Assembly (NCBI GenBank): GCA_001803045.1
Contig: MHAR01000026.1
Location: 1-33,646, forward strand
DNA: 33,646 nucleotides
Direction: 5' to 3'
From: Ignavibacteria bacterium RIFOXYB12_FULL_35_14
Lineage (GTDB): Bacteria > Bacteroidota > Ignavibacteria > Ignavibacteriales > Ignavibacteriaceae
A program made the position numbers and the translations under genes. Of the stretch, positions 8,092 through 16,197 are shown one piece after another (position 1 is the stretch's first letter; each line of letters begins with the position of its first letter). Under the pieces are notes generated by a model, which was not told where the DNA came from, did not search any database, and saw only the letters and a list, made by a program, of their open reading frames with translations.

Positions 8092-8517
8092 ATGTTTAGA
8101 AAATATCAAAAAAAAATATCCTTAATCTTAAACTTAATCTGTATCCCCCTCACCAGTTCTTTGTTGCTAATTTCCTGCGACGATACACAAACAATCGAGG
8201 ACATTGATAAAAAACCAATTCCCGCAACAAATGTAAGTTTCTCTCAGAACATCTACCCGGTTTTTAATGTTAAGTGTAATAACTCAGGATGCCACAATGA
8301 TGAAAGCCGTGCAGGAGAAGTGAGTTTAACTTCATGGTCTAACGCCACAGATCCAAACATCGTAGTTAAAGGTGATCCAAGCACAAGTAAATTGGTTTGG
8401 TCAATTGATCGACTTCCCGGTGCTAAATGGATGCCTCCGGATGGTTACCCCGGCTTAACAGAAGAACAAAGAATTGGTATTAAAACCTGGATTACGGAGG
8501 GAGCGCTGAATAATTGA
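8092..8517 (+). CDS. Small lipoprotein with a cytochrome-c-like CX4CH motif
   Basis: This 141-residue protein has a lipoprotein signal: a hydrophobic stretch to LLLIS, then lipidation Cys29. Acidic residues follow (CDDTQTIEDID), which in Bacteroidetes-type bacteria can favour export to the cell surface. The mature part contains NIYPVFNVKCNNSGCHND, with Cys62, Cys67 and His68 spaced CX4CH instead of the standard CXXCH. A candidate distal ligand, Met114, sits in KWMPPDG. The layout resembles the Planctomycete-type cytochrome c domain found in many FCB lipoproteins. Heme attachment is not certain with the longer spacing. It could be a periplasmic or surface electron carrier, or a heme-free relative. 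The start is the first ATG after the tRNA-derived repeat, without an evident Shine-Dalgarno. No functional partner is adjacent. Confidence 0.72.
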   Translation: MFRKYQKKISLILNLICIPLTSSLLLISCDDTQTIEDIDKKPIPATNVSFSQNIYPVFNVKCNNSGCHNDESRAGEVSLTSWSNATDPNIVVKGDPSTSKLVWSIDRLPGAKWMPPDGYPGLTEEQRIGIKTWITEGALNN

Positions 8518-8566
8518 TGATTTATTATTTATGATTTATTATTGATGATTGATAATTTATTATTAA
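8518..8566. repeat. AT-rich imperfect tandem repeat
   Basis: Directly after the stop codon the 12-mer TGATTTATTATT occurs at 8518-8529 and 8532-8543. A third, expanded version (TGATAATTTATTATT) ends near 8564. It is low-complexity DNA prone to slippage; no function is evident. Confidence 0.6.
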
Positions 8567-8589
8567 CGAAAGTTAAAAATCGAGTTCAT

Positions 8590-8758
8590 TTAGTAAGTCA
8601 CCTTATGCAAGTGAGTGTAAAATCTCGTGTAAAACCTCCGAGGTTTTGTAATTAGAATATTCCTAAAGTTATCTTTTGGCTCTTAATTGAAAATATTTTC
8701 ATAAAACCATTCATTGAAACCTCGGAGGTTTGTCATTTTGCGTAACATGAGTTAGTAA
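8590..8758. repeat. REPIN/MITE-like element with terminal inverted repeats, copy B
   Basis: The ends at 8590-8610 (starting TTAGTAAGTCACCTTATG) and 8738-8758 (ending CATGAGTTAGTAA) are imperfect 21-bp inverted repeats, 16 of 21 complementary. Just inside each end is a near-identical palindrome: AAAACCTC-C-GAGGTTTT (8631-8647) and AAACCTC-G-GAGGTTT (8717-8731). Their centre bases, C then G, show that the two are in inverted orientation, as in a REPIN (paired inverted REP units). There is no ORF and no clear target duplication. It shares its end sequence with 7809-7825. Confidence 0.6.
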
Positions 8759-8778
8759 ATTATATTAGCTCAAAGCAT

Positions 8779-9768
8779 TTATAGCCACTTCATTTGTTTA
8801 TACCAATCTACCGTTCGCTTTATTCCATCCTCTAAAGATATTTGCTGATGATAACCTAAATCACGGCTTGCTTTAGTAGTATCGCATATCCATGCATTTT
8901 GGGTTATATCTCGCGCCTTTTCAAGATTCAGAGTCGCAGGTTTCTTGCTGAACAAGGAAAGGAATTGAGCAATTGCTGCAATTGAATAAACAATTGTGTG
9001 CGGCACTGCAACTTTAAATGGTTTTTTCTGCATAACTTCTGAAGTAACATCTCCAACTTCACCCCATGTGTAATACTTTTCCGAACTTATGAAATAAGTC
9101 TCCCCTCTCGCCTTTTCATTTATTGAAGCGAGATAAAAACCCTCAACTAAATCTCTAACATGAATCAGGCTGATTATTTTCTTATCAAACCCAATTGTTG
9201 TCATTAATCCTTTATCAAAGGTTTGGAAGAAAATAAAAATCTCTGTGTCACGTTCACCATACACAGCTGGTGCACGGCAAATGGTTATCGGCATTTTGTC
9301 CATATAAGACTGTGCAAGCTGCTCTTGTGCAAGTTTACTTCTGCCATAAGTCGTGATAGGATTGCATACAGTATTTTCATTTACAGGTTTTCTGTCGGAT
9401 GAAGGTCCTACTGCTGTTAAACTTCCAACAATCACAATCCTTTTCAGAGATGAGGCATTCATGCTCGCGGCTTCGAGAAGCGCTTTTGTAGTGTCAACAT
9501 TTCCTTTGAAATATCCTTCAGGTGTTTTGGATTTTACAACGCCTGCAACATGATAAATATAATTTGCATCTTTAAATGCTTTAATCATTCCATCAACATC
9601 CAATAATCCACAATCATAAATTTTCACTTCTTTTCCTTGCAGCCATTTTAAATCGCTGCTTTTTCTAACCAGGCATCTTACTTCATATTTTTTTTCAAGA
9701 AGATAATCAACAAGATGACTGCCAACGAAACCATTTGCACCGGTAACTACCGCAATATTTGAAGTCAT
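8779..9768 (-). CDS. cerR: Extended-SDR NAD(P)-dependent reductase, probable ceramide-pathway reductase (CerR-like)
   Basis: This 329-residue extended short-chain dehydrogenase/epimerase has the Rossmann motif TGANGFVG (residues 9-16). Its catalytic triad is Ser116 (VGSLTAVG), Tyr141 and Lys145 (YGRSK). The substrate region is of the 3-beta-HSD/dihydroflavonol-reductase type. By itself it would be called an NAD-dependent epimerase. It is transcribed divergently from serine palmitoyltransferase with a YghO/bCerS-like acyltransferase after that. This matches the gene set of bacterial ceramide synthesis, in which an NAD-epimerase-family protein (CerR) reduces the keto group. I infer that role from context and family. 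A cytosolic location is likely because there is no signal peptide. An alternative is an unrelated sugar or steroid-type reductase. The 119-nt gap to the next gene should hold divergent promoters. Confidence 0.75.
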   Translation of the reverse strand: MTSNIAVVTGANGFVGSHLVDYLLEKKYEVRCLVRKSSDLKWLQGKEVKIYDCGLLDVDGMIKAFKDANYIYHVAGVVKSKTPEGYFKGNVDTTKALLEAASMNASSLKRIVIVGSLTAVGPSSDRKPVNENTVCNPITTYGRSKLAQEQLAQSYMDKMPITICRAPAVYGERDTEIFIFFQTFDKGLMTTIGFDKKIISLIHVRDLVEGFYLASINEKARGETYFISSEKYYTWGEVGDVTSEVMQKKPFKVAVPHTIVYSIAAIAQFLSLFSKKPATLNLEKARDITQNAWICDTTKASRDLGYHQQISLEDGIKRTVDWYKQMKWL

Positions 9769-9876
9769 AAGATCGGATTTATTTGTTTTTAAAACGATTA
9801 TATATAGATTTCACATCGAAAATTAAGAAATAACCACATCAATTTTATATCTCATCCTAAAAATATAAATTAACTT

Positions 9877-9890
9877 GGGAGGCATTTTTG
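9877..9890 (+). promoter_or_regulatory. Ribosome binding site fixing a TTG start
   Basis: GGGAGG at 9877-9882 lies five bases before TTG at 9888-9890. This spacing, and the absence of a better ATG before the conserved region, support TTG as the true start of the serine palmitoyltransferase gene. Confidence 0.75.
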
Positions 9891-11078
9891 GACCTATTTA
9901 GTAAGTGTTATGACTTTACCAGAGCTGATGAAATTAAAAAGACCGGGCTCTATCCTTACTTCCGGGCAATCGAAGAAAATGAAGGACCTGTTGTCCAGAT
10001 TGAAGGCAGAAAAATTATTATGGCAGGTTCTAATAATTATCTGGGACTAACTGCACATCCAAAAGTAAAAGAAGCCGCAATTAAAGCTGTTGAAAAGTAT
10101 GGTACAGGTTGTTCAGGTTCTCGTTACTTAACCGGAACGCTTGATCTTCATATTGAATTAGAATACCGTCTTGCAAAATTCTTCAACAAAGAAGCAGTGC
10201 TTCTTTTCAGTACGGGGTATCAAACTGCACAGGGAATTATTCCAACGCTTGTTCAACGCGGCGATTATATTATATCTGATAAAGACAATCATGCCTGTAT
10301 AGTTGCAGGCAACTTGATGGCAAAAGGAGCCATGGCTGAGTTTGTAAGATACAAACACAACGATATGGACGATCTTGAAAGAGTGATTCAAAAACTGCCT
10401 GCAGACTCTGGAAAATTAATTGTAAGCGATGGTGTTTTCAGCACTGGCGGTGAAATAGTTAATTTACCCCAGCTAAATAAAATTGCAAAAGAATATAAAG
10501 CGAGAATCCTGATTGATGATGCTCATTCTGTTGGAGTCATAGGCAAAGGCGGCAGAGGAACTGCAAGCGAATTTAATCTTGAAAATGGAATTGATTTAAC
10601 AATGGGAACATTCAGCAAAACCTTTGCATCGTTAGGCGGATTTGTTGCCGGCGAAGAAAGAGTGATCAATTATATAAAGCACTACGCTCCCGCATTAATT
10701 TTTAGTGCTTCTCCCACACCTGCATCTGTTGCCGCTGCATTAGCTGCGCTCGATATTCTCGAGGCTCATCCTGAATTAGTTACTAAGCTGATTAGAAATG
10801 CAACAAAAGTTAGGAATGCTTTTAAAGAAGCAGGCTTCAAAGTTACCGAAGGAAGAACGGCAATTGTCCCTGTGATTGTTGGAGACGATGGACTTGCATT
10901 CAAAATGTGGCGTATGCTATATGATGCAGGTGTATTTGTTAATGTATTCATTTCACCAGGTGTTCCTGCAGGCCGTCAAATGATGAGAACAAGCTACATG
11001 GCAGCCCATGAAGATTCACATCTTGACAGCATTGTAGATATTTTTAAGGATGTCGGTAAAAAACTAGGTGTAATTTAG
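9888..11078 (+). CDS. spt: Serine palmitoyltransferase (alpha-oxoamine synthase family)
   Basis: A 396-residue PLP enzyme that condenses L-serine with a fatty acyl-CoA (or acyl-ACP) to give 3-ketosphinganine, the first step of sphingolipid synthesis. It carries the family landmarks. His135 (DKDNHAC) stacks on the cofactor, Asp210 and His213 sit in IDDAHSVG, and the Schiff-base lysine is Lys244 in [12 protein letters not shown]. The N-terminal [25 protein letters not shown] and [12 protein letters not shown] stretches are close to Bacteroides-type SPT, more so than to biotin-pathway KAPA synthase or threonine-pathway KBL. No bio genes are nearby, and reductase and ceramide-synthase candidates flank it. 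It starts at TTG behind GGGAGG. A terminator follows at 11117. Confidence in the alpha-oxoamine synthase family is very high; confidence in SPT is high. Confidence 0.9.
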   Translation: MDLFSKCYDFTRADEIKKTGLYPYFRAIEENEGPVVQIEGRKIIMAGSNNYLGLTAHPKVKEAAIKAVEKYGTGCSGSRYLTGTLDLHIELEYRLAKFFNKEAVLLFSTGYQTAQGIIPTLVQRGDYIISDKDNHACIVAGNLMAKGAMAEFVRYKHNDMDDLERVIQKLPADSGKLIVSDGVFSTGGEIVNLPQLNKIAKEYKARILIDDAHSVGVIGKGGRGTASEFNLENGIDLTMGTFSKTFASLGGFVAGEERVINYIKHYAPALIFSASPTPASVAAALAALDILEAHPELVTKLIRNATKVRNAFKEAGFKVTEGRTAIVPVIVGDDGLAFKMWRMLYDAGVFVNVFISPGVPAGRQMMRTSYMAAHEDSHLDSIVDIFKDVGKKLGVI

Positions 11079-11116
11079 TTTAGGTTTAGTAATCCAAAAA
11101 ATTGTTAATTAATTAG

Positions 11117-11150
11117 GCATACCCTTTTTAGGAGGTATGCTTTTTATTTT
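11117..11150 (+). terminator. Intrinsic terminator between spt and the acyltransferase
   Basis: GCATACC (11117-11123) pairs with GGTATGC (11134-11140) around a 10-nt loop, followed by TTTTTATTTT. It lies 18 nt before the next ATG, so it may attenuate rather than fully block read-through to the downstream gene. Confidence 0.75.
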
Positions 11151-11167
11151 AATATTGATTTTTAAGA

Positions 11168-12286
11168 ATGAACACTAGCATAGTAAGAGTTACTTCACAA
11201 GCTGATTTGATGAAATTCATTAAGTTTCCATGGAAAATTTATTCCAATGATCCTTACTGGGTTCCACCGTTGATTATGGATAGAAAAAAACTTTTAGATA
11301 CCTCAAAGAATCCTTTCTTCAAACACGCGGAGATTCAATTATTTCTGGCTAAGAAAAATAATGAAATAGTGGGAAGAATTGCTGCAATTAAAAACGATCT
11401 TCACAATTTACATCACAATGATAAGGTTGGTTTTTTCGGATTTTTCGAATGCATGAATGATCAGCAAACGGCTAACTTGCTTTTCGATTCTGCAAAACAA
11501 TGGCTTGAAGAAAAAGGCATGAATGCTATGCGTGGTCCTGCTAATCCATCTAGCAACGATGAGTACGGTATGCTGATAGAAGGATTCAATGACTCACCAA
11601 GAATTTTAATGACGTACAATCCTAAGTATTACATTAATCTTTGTGAGAATTATGGATTTGTTAAAGCCAAAGATCTAAATGCATTCAAGCTTGAAACCGA
11701 TAAAGTGCTTTCTTCCGAAAAGTTAAAACGAGTGGCTGATATCGCTCAGCAGAGATCTGGCTTAAAAATATTTCAGATCGATATGAAAAAGTTTGACTCT
11801 GAGCTAGATAAAGTAAAATATGTTTATAATAAAGCATGGGCTCCTAATTGGGGTTTTGTTCCAATGACGGAGGAAGAAATTGATGCAATGGCAAAAGATT
11901 TTAAAGCAATTATTGAACCTTCTTTACTTTTATTCGGTGAGATAGATGGAAAACTTGTCGGGTTTGCTCTAGTAGTATTTGATTATAATTTTATTTTCAA
12001 AAAAATGAATGGGCGTCTATTTCCTTTTGGTATCATTAAGTTGCTAACTCAAAAGAAAAAAATTCCTTGGGCAAGAATAATTACTTTAGGAATAATTCCT
12101 GAATATCAAAAACGCGGATTGGACGCAGTATTTTACTATGAGATTGTCACAAGAGCAGCGAAATTAAATATATTTTTAGGTGAAGCAAGCTGGGTTTTAG
12201 AAGATAATGATATGATGAATCGCGGGCTTGAAGTAATGAATGCTCATGCTTATAAAAAGTATAGAATTTACGAAATACCTATCTAG
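11168..12286 (+). CDS. bcerS: GNAT-superfamily N-acyltransferase, probable bacterial ceramide synthase (YghO/bCerS-like)
   Basis: The 372-residue product matches the YghO/bCerS-like group of the acyl-CoA N-acyltransferase superfamily. Its N-terminal half has the hallmark pattern FPWKIYSNDPYWVPPL, then NPFFKHAEIQLFLAKKNNEIVG-RIAAI, then RGPANPSSNDEYG. The C-terminal GNAT core includes ITLGIIPEYQKRGLDAVF (residues about 305-322), where QKRGLD is the acyl-CoA pyrophosphate loop, and GEASWVLEDN near 338-347. In Caulobacter a protein of this family N-acylates the sphingoid base. Lying 90 nt after spt on the same strand, it is the natural candidate for that step here. It has no signal peptide and is probably cytosolic or peripheral at the inner membrane. 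Family assignment is strong; substrate is inferred from context. Confidence 0.82.
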   Translation: MNTSIVRVTSQADLMKFIKFPWKIYSNDPYWVPPLIMDRKKLLDTSKNPFFKHAEIQLFLAKKNNEIVGRIAAIKNDLHNLHHNDKVGFFGFFECMNDQQTANLLFDSAKQWLEEKGMNAMRGPANPSSNDEYGMLIEGFNDSPRILMTYNPKYYINLCENYGFVKAKDLNAFKLETDKVLSSEKLKRVADIAQQRSGLKIFQIDMKKFDSELDKVKYVYNKAWAPNWGFVPMTEEEIDAMAKDFKAIIEPSLLLFGEIDGKLVGFALVVFDYNFIFKKMNGRLFPFGIIKLLTQKKKIPWARIITLGIIPEYQKRGLDAVFYYEIVTRAAKLNIFLGEASWVLEDNDMMNRGLEVMNAHAYKKYRIYEIPI

Positions 12287-12295
12287 TTCTACTTG

Positions 12296-13174
12296 CTAGT
12301 CCTGCGCAGCTTCATCGTACTTAAGTCCGTGCGACGGATCTATTTTCCTAAGCTTTTTAAAGACCGATTTATCAGAATAAGTCTTCAAATTTTCAATTAT
12401 CTCCCCGCTTTTCGCATCAAAAAAAGTTTTTAACAGCACACTATTTATATCAACTTTAGTTCTTAGGATTTCTAAAGCATCAATAAGCTTAATTATGTTT
12501 TTGACAGCCAAAGTTTTTTTATCTGAAAAAATATCTAATCCATTATAATGATAATTAAAATAAGCTTCTCTAAATGGACGATATTTCTCGTTCAAAAGAT
12601 CTTCAACCAAGCCCCTGCGGCTGTATGAGCTGCTTGTTTTTTCCCACCCTGTTCTCGAACTACTGTTCGCACCAAGGTTCACTATATCAAAAGCTTTTGC
12701 GAAATAAGGATTGCCGGCTAATTCATCATAGGAATCCAAATCAAAACCAATTATTACATAAGCATAATAATCGAGAAAACTTGTAAGTGGATCGAATACT
12801 GATTGTGTGGCATAAAGAGTTTGGTTTTTCTCATAGATAAAAGTCCATTGGGCATCGTTAATGCTTAACATAAGGGAGTTCTTAGCACTATTGTAAATGG
12901 GTCTTTGGCTTGTAATGACAGCTTGAGCGGAGTAATTTATATCACTTGACGCACCAACGAAAAATATATTAAAGGCGCATTCAATTTTATCCCCTTCCCA
13001 CTTATCCGTGAAGCGTGTTTTGTTAAGATAATCTTCGATAGTTTGTGCAAAATCAGAAAGTAATTCTCTGTTAACTACGGGAATGCTTTCGAAATTAATC
13101 GTTACTTTACAATTCAATTCTTGTGAATGAGCAGCAGTCGTTATTAAAAGAATGAAGAATACCAAGGATTTCAT
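12296..13174 (-). CDS. DUF4835 family periplasmic/envelope protein (T9SS-associated)
   Basis: A 292-residue protein with a signal peptide (KSLVFFILLITTAAHS/QELNCKV). The mature N-terminus QELNCKVTINFESIPVVN, the central ITSQRPIYNS and the DYYAYVIIGFDLDSYDELAGNPYF stretch are characteristic of DUF4835, which is widespread in T9SS-bearing FCB bacteria. Annotation pipelines sometimes label the family as a T9SS protein (PorD). I recall that link as a database convention and have no mechanistic evidence for it. Partners in the window are three T9SS cargo proteins and the adjacent PorV/PorQ-like gene, transcribed divergently. An AGGGTGA ribosome-binding-like sequence precedes the ATG. The gene ends 9 nt from the convergent acyltransferase. 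It is complete. Confidence 0.78.
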   Translation of the reverse strand: MKSLVFFILLITTAAHSQELNCKVTINFESIPVVNRELLSDFAQTIEDYLNKTRFTDKWEGDKIECAFNIFFVGASSDINYSAQAVITSQRPIYNSAKNSLMLSINDAQWTFIYEKNQTLYATQSVFDPLTSFLDYYAYVIIGFDLDSYDELAGNPYFAKAFDIVNLGANSSSRTGWEKTSSSYSRRGLVEDLLNEKYRPFREAYFNYHYNGLDIFSDKKTLAVKNIIKLIDALEILRTKVDINSVLLKTFFDAKSGEIIENLKTYSDKSVFKKLRKIDPSHGLKYDEAAQD

Positions 13175-13260
13175 TATTCACCCTAATTATTAAATGAATA
13201 GTTGATTAAAAATATGAATTTCGATATTATCACACAACAAACTAATTTATATAAATTTTT

Positions 13261-14115
13261 ATGTGGTTTTTACTAATAACAGCGTTATTTGCTTCCTTCC
13301 AAACCAAATCGATTGCACAGTATAATCCTGGAGCTAAACAAATCTCAATGTCCAACTCGGATGTAGCATTAAGTAATGATGTATTTTCATTATTCAACAA
13401 TCCTGCAGGCTTATCACAAATGAATTGGAGAGAACTCGGAATTTACTACTCGCCTTCACCGTTTGGGTTTTCAGAATTAGCAAACGGATTTTTTGCATAC
13501 CATGAACCATTTGATTTTGGGTCTATTGGATTAGGTGCAATGACTTATGGATTTGAGCTTTACCGTGAGAATAAAATCGCTATTGGATTTTCTTACAATT
13601 ACTTAGACAAATTTTTTGCCGGCGCTGCAGTAAATCTTCACACCGTTTCGATTAAAAATTATGGAAGTGATAATACCTTCTATCTGAACATAGGTGGATT
13701 ATATTACCTTACACAAAATTTTAGATTAGGATTCTCGGTGCAAAATCTTAATCGGGCATCGTTCGGAAATGAAAAGGATAATATCCCAATGGTTTTTAAT
13801 ACCGGTTTCAGCTACGAAGTGATGGAGGAGCTGACTTTTAATTTGGCAGTTGAGAAAGATATTCGGTATAATTACTCGCTGTGCGGTGGTATTGAATATA
13901 ATTTATTAGAATATATTTCTTTACGATCCGGTTTTTCAAATGAACCATCGCGTTATTCTGCTGGTATCGGAATAAACTATTCTTATTTCAGTCTTGATTA
14001 TGCTTTTTTCACTCATATGGATTTAGGGCTCACACATCAAGCCGGATTAGTCATCAGCTTTGGTTCTGAAGGGAACAGAAATAAAAAGATCGGAAAATAT
14101 TTAGGACAAGAATAG
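13261..14115 (+). CDS. PorV/PorQ-like outer-membrane beta-barrel protein
   Basis: The 284-residue product has a signal peptide ending near SIAQ. The N-terminus YNPGAKQISMSNSDVALSNDVFSLFNNPAGLSQM is the conserved plug/first-strand region of the FadL-like PorV/PorQ families (alternating aromatics, NPAGL). The rest consists of amphipathic beta strands typical of an outer-membrane barrel. PorV and PorQ shuttle or anchor T9SS cargo, while many paralogs have unknown roles, so the exact function is open. An in-frame TAA (13252-13254) just upstream makes ATG 13261 the first possible start; no clear Shine-Dalgarno is seen. It is followed after 17 nt by the helix-hairpin-helix gene, probably in one transcript, and is divergent from the DUF4835 gene. 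Confidence 0.72.
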   Translation: MWFLLITALFASFQTKSIAQYNPGAKQISMSNSDVALSNDVFSLFNNPAGLSQMNWRELGIYYSPSPFGFSELANGFFAYHEPFDFGSIGLGAMTYGFELYRENKIAIGFSYNYLDKFFAGAAVNLHTVSIKNYGSDNTFYLNIGGLYYLTQNFRLGFSVQNLNRASFGNEKDNIPMVFNTGFSYEVMEELTFNLAVEKDIRYNYSLCGGIEYNLLEYISLRSGFSNEPSRYSAGIGINYSYFSLDYAFFTHMDLGLTHQAGLVISFGSEGNRNKKIGKYLGQE

Positions 14116-14132
14116 AATATTTTTTAAAGAAA

Positions 14133-16187
14133 ATGACAACGGAATTTCAATCCACATTGATCAATGTTAGAACCACTTTACTCTTCATAACTCTGCTATT
14201 TACATTTTTCAACCAGCACATACTTTCTCAAACAGATTCAACCGATGCAAATACCGAGCAAATAATTTATGATTTACTTCAAGAATCGACGATTGAAGGT
14301 GATAATGAAGATATTTATGGAATTTTAGAAGACCTTTCAATTAATCCTATTGATTTGAATACTGCCGAACTTTCTGAACTTCAAAGAGTCCCGGGTTTAA
14401 CCGCTCTATTTTCTTCAATAATTATCGAGCATAGAAAAAAGGTTGGAGCATTTTTTTCCATAAACGAATTATATCTAATTGAGGGATTGCCAAAAGAAAT
14501 TGTCGAAAAGGTAAAACCGTTCCTTACTGTCGTTCATCAAAATATTACGGATGAAACGAATTTTGAAGAAATTTTTAAAACTCTATGGGATGGATGGAGT
14601 GAAAGTGTTAAGCTGAGTGTCAGAAGCAGAATTATAAATGATATTCAAGAACGAAGAGGTTTTACTGAAAATAAATTTGAGGGTTCAAGTCCAAAGATTT
14701 ATAACAGATTTCTATTTAATTACGGCGGTCTGATTGACGCAGGACTGGTTGCGGAAAAAGATGCCGGTGAAAAATCATTAAACGAGTTTACATCATTTCA
14801 TTTTGCAGTAAAAAATTATGGAATTATAAAAACTTTTGCATTGGGTGACTATACTTTGGAGTTTGGTCAAGGGCTTGCCCTCTGGAGTCCCTATGCAATT
14901 TCAAAAGGAACTAACGCGATCTATCCTTTAAAACGTAAATCAAAAATGATTAATCCATACAAAAGTACAAATGAAAATAATTTTTTCAGAGGAGCTGCAG
15001 TTACTATTGCGTACCATGCTTTTATGATTTCAGGCTTTTACTCTAATAATTTTTTTGACGCTAATATTGACAGCGTATCACGTTCAATATTATCGACACC
15101 AATTGATGGTTTTCATCGAACTGAGAATGAGATTGGTAAAAAAAGATCGGCAAGGGAAACTCTTTACGGGGCGAGAGTTGATTTCGTTGACCCGAATGAT
15201 AATATAAATGCCGGAATATTATTCTATAGTTCTAAGTTCAGCAGTCCCTTTCTGCAAGAAGCACCATTCGATCTAAGCGGTGATGAGTTCAGTTACTATT
15301 CTATCTATTACGATTTATATTTTGGAAGAATAAATGTATTCGGTGAATCAGCTTTTGACGGGCGATCCATTGCATCACTTGTGAGTGCAAGCTTCACCCT
15401 CGACAGAAACTTTTCATTCGTTACGCTGGTTAGAAATTATCCCCGTAATTACAGAAACATTCATTCGTTTGCCTTTGGTGAAAATCCCGGTGCTACCCAG
15501 AATGAATTTGGTATTTACACCGGTTTTCAGTGGAGAACTTTTTTGGGTGAAATAAATTTTTATTTTGATCAATTCAAATTTCCGTACGCAACATTTGAGA
15601 ATCCTTTGCCTTCAAGCGGTAATGAATTTTTATTTGACCTTCGGTCTAAACCAATTAACAAAATTGAAACTAATTTGAGATTCAAATACGAAAAGAAAGA
15701 AGTAACTGAAAAAATTGAAAACTTGGCGTCTCTACTGCCAAGATTAAGACAAGCCATCAGAGGTGAAATTACTTATGAAGTTTCAAATAAATTAAGATTA
15801 AGGAGCAGATTGGAATTTATTAGCTACCATCTCGATGAGATGAATATTAAAGAAAAGGGATTGATGGCTTTTCAAGATGTTCGATTCTCCCCTCTTCAAA
15901 ATTTAAGCATTAATGGAAGAATCATATTATTTCAAACGGACTCATTTAACTCAGCCGTATACGAATATGAAAATGATTTGCAGGGAATACTTTCTAATGT
16001 AGCTTTGTATGGAACAGGCGTAAGATGGTATTTAATGATCAAATATAAACCGCTGAAGTTCATTTCTCTTTCAGCAAAATATTCGGAAACTTATAAACCG
16101 TTAGAAAGCAAACTGGGTTCAGGATTTTCCGAAATAAATAATAATGTGGATAATAAGGTAAGCTTTCAAGCTGAAATTAATTTCTAA
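14133..16187 (+). CDS. Large helix-hairpin-helix (ComEA-like) outer-membrane-type protein
   Basis: This 684-residue protein has a signal peptide (LLFITLLFTFFNQHILSQ). Residues of about 60-115 hold tandem helix-hairpin-helix motifs (PIDLNTAELSELQRVPGL; then GAFFSINELYLIEGLPKEI), as in the DNA-binding ComEA domain. The remaining 550 residues are rich in aromatic amphipathic strands (YGIIKTFALGDYTLEFGQGL, FNYGGLIDAG). The chain ends in phenylalanine (VSFQAEINF), the usual BAM-recognised barrel end. It therefore looks like a barrel with a periplasmic HhH domain. Similar long HhH proteins are common in FCB genomes without an assigned function. A role in DNA uptake is a tempting but unproven guess. 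It is probably co-transcribed with the PorV/PorQ-like gene. Its end lies 10 nt from the convergent cyclase gene. Confidence 0.78.
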   Translation: MTTEFQSTLINVRTTLLFITLLFTFFNQHILSQTDSTDANTEQIIYDLLQESTIEGDNEDIYGILEDLSINPIDLNTAELSELQRVPGLTALFSSIIIEHRKKVGAFFSINELYLIEGLPKEIVEKVKPFLTVVHQNITDETNFEEIFKTLWDGWSESVKLSVRSRIINDIQERRGFTENKFEGSSPKIYNRFLFNYGGLIDAGLVAEKDAGEKSLNEFTSFHFAVKNYGIIKTFALGDYTLEFGQGLALWSPYAISKGTNAIYPLKRKSKMINPYKSTNENNFFRGAAVTIAYHAFMISGFYSNNFFDANIDSVSRSILSTPIDGFHRTENEIGKKRSARETLYGARVDFVDPNDNINAGILFYSSKFSSPFLQEAPFDLSGDEFSYYSIYYDLYFGRINVFGESAFDGRSIASLVSASFTLDRNFSFVTLVRNYPRNYRNIHSFAFGENPGATQNEFGIYTGFQWRTFLGEINFYFDQFKFPYATFENPLPSSGNEFLFDLRSKPINKIETNLRFKYEKKEVTEKIENLASLLPRLRQAIRGEITYEVSNKLRLRSRLEFISYHLDEMNIKEKGLMAFQDVRFSPLQNLSINGRIILFQTDSFNSAVYEYENDLQGILSNVALYGTGVRWYLMIKYKPLKFISLSAKYSETYKPLESKLGSGFSEINNNVDNKVSFQAEINF

Positions 16188-16197
16188 AGCAGGGCAA

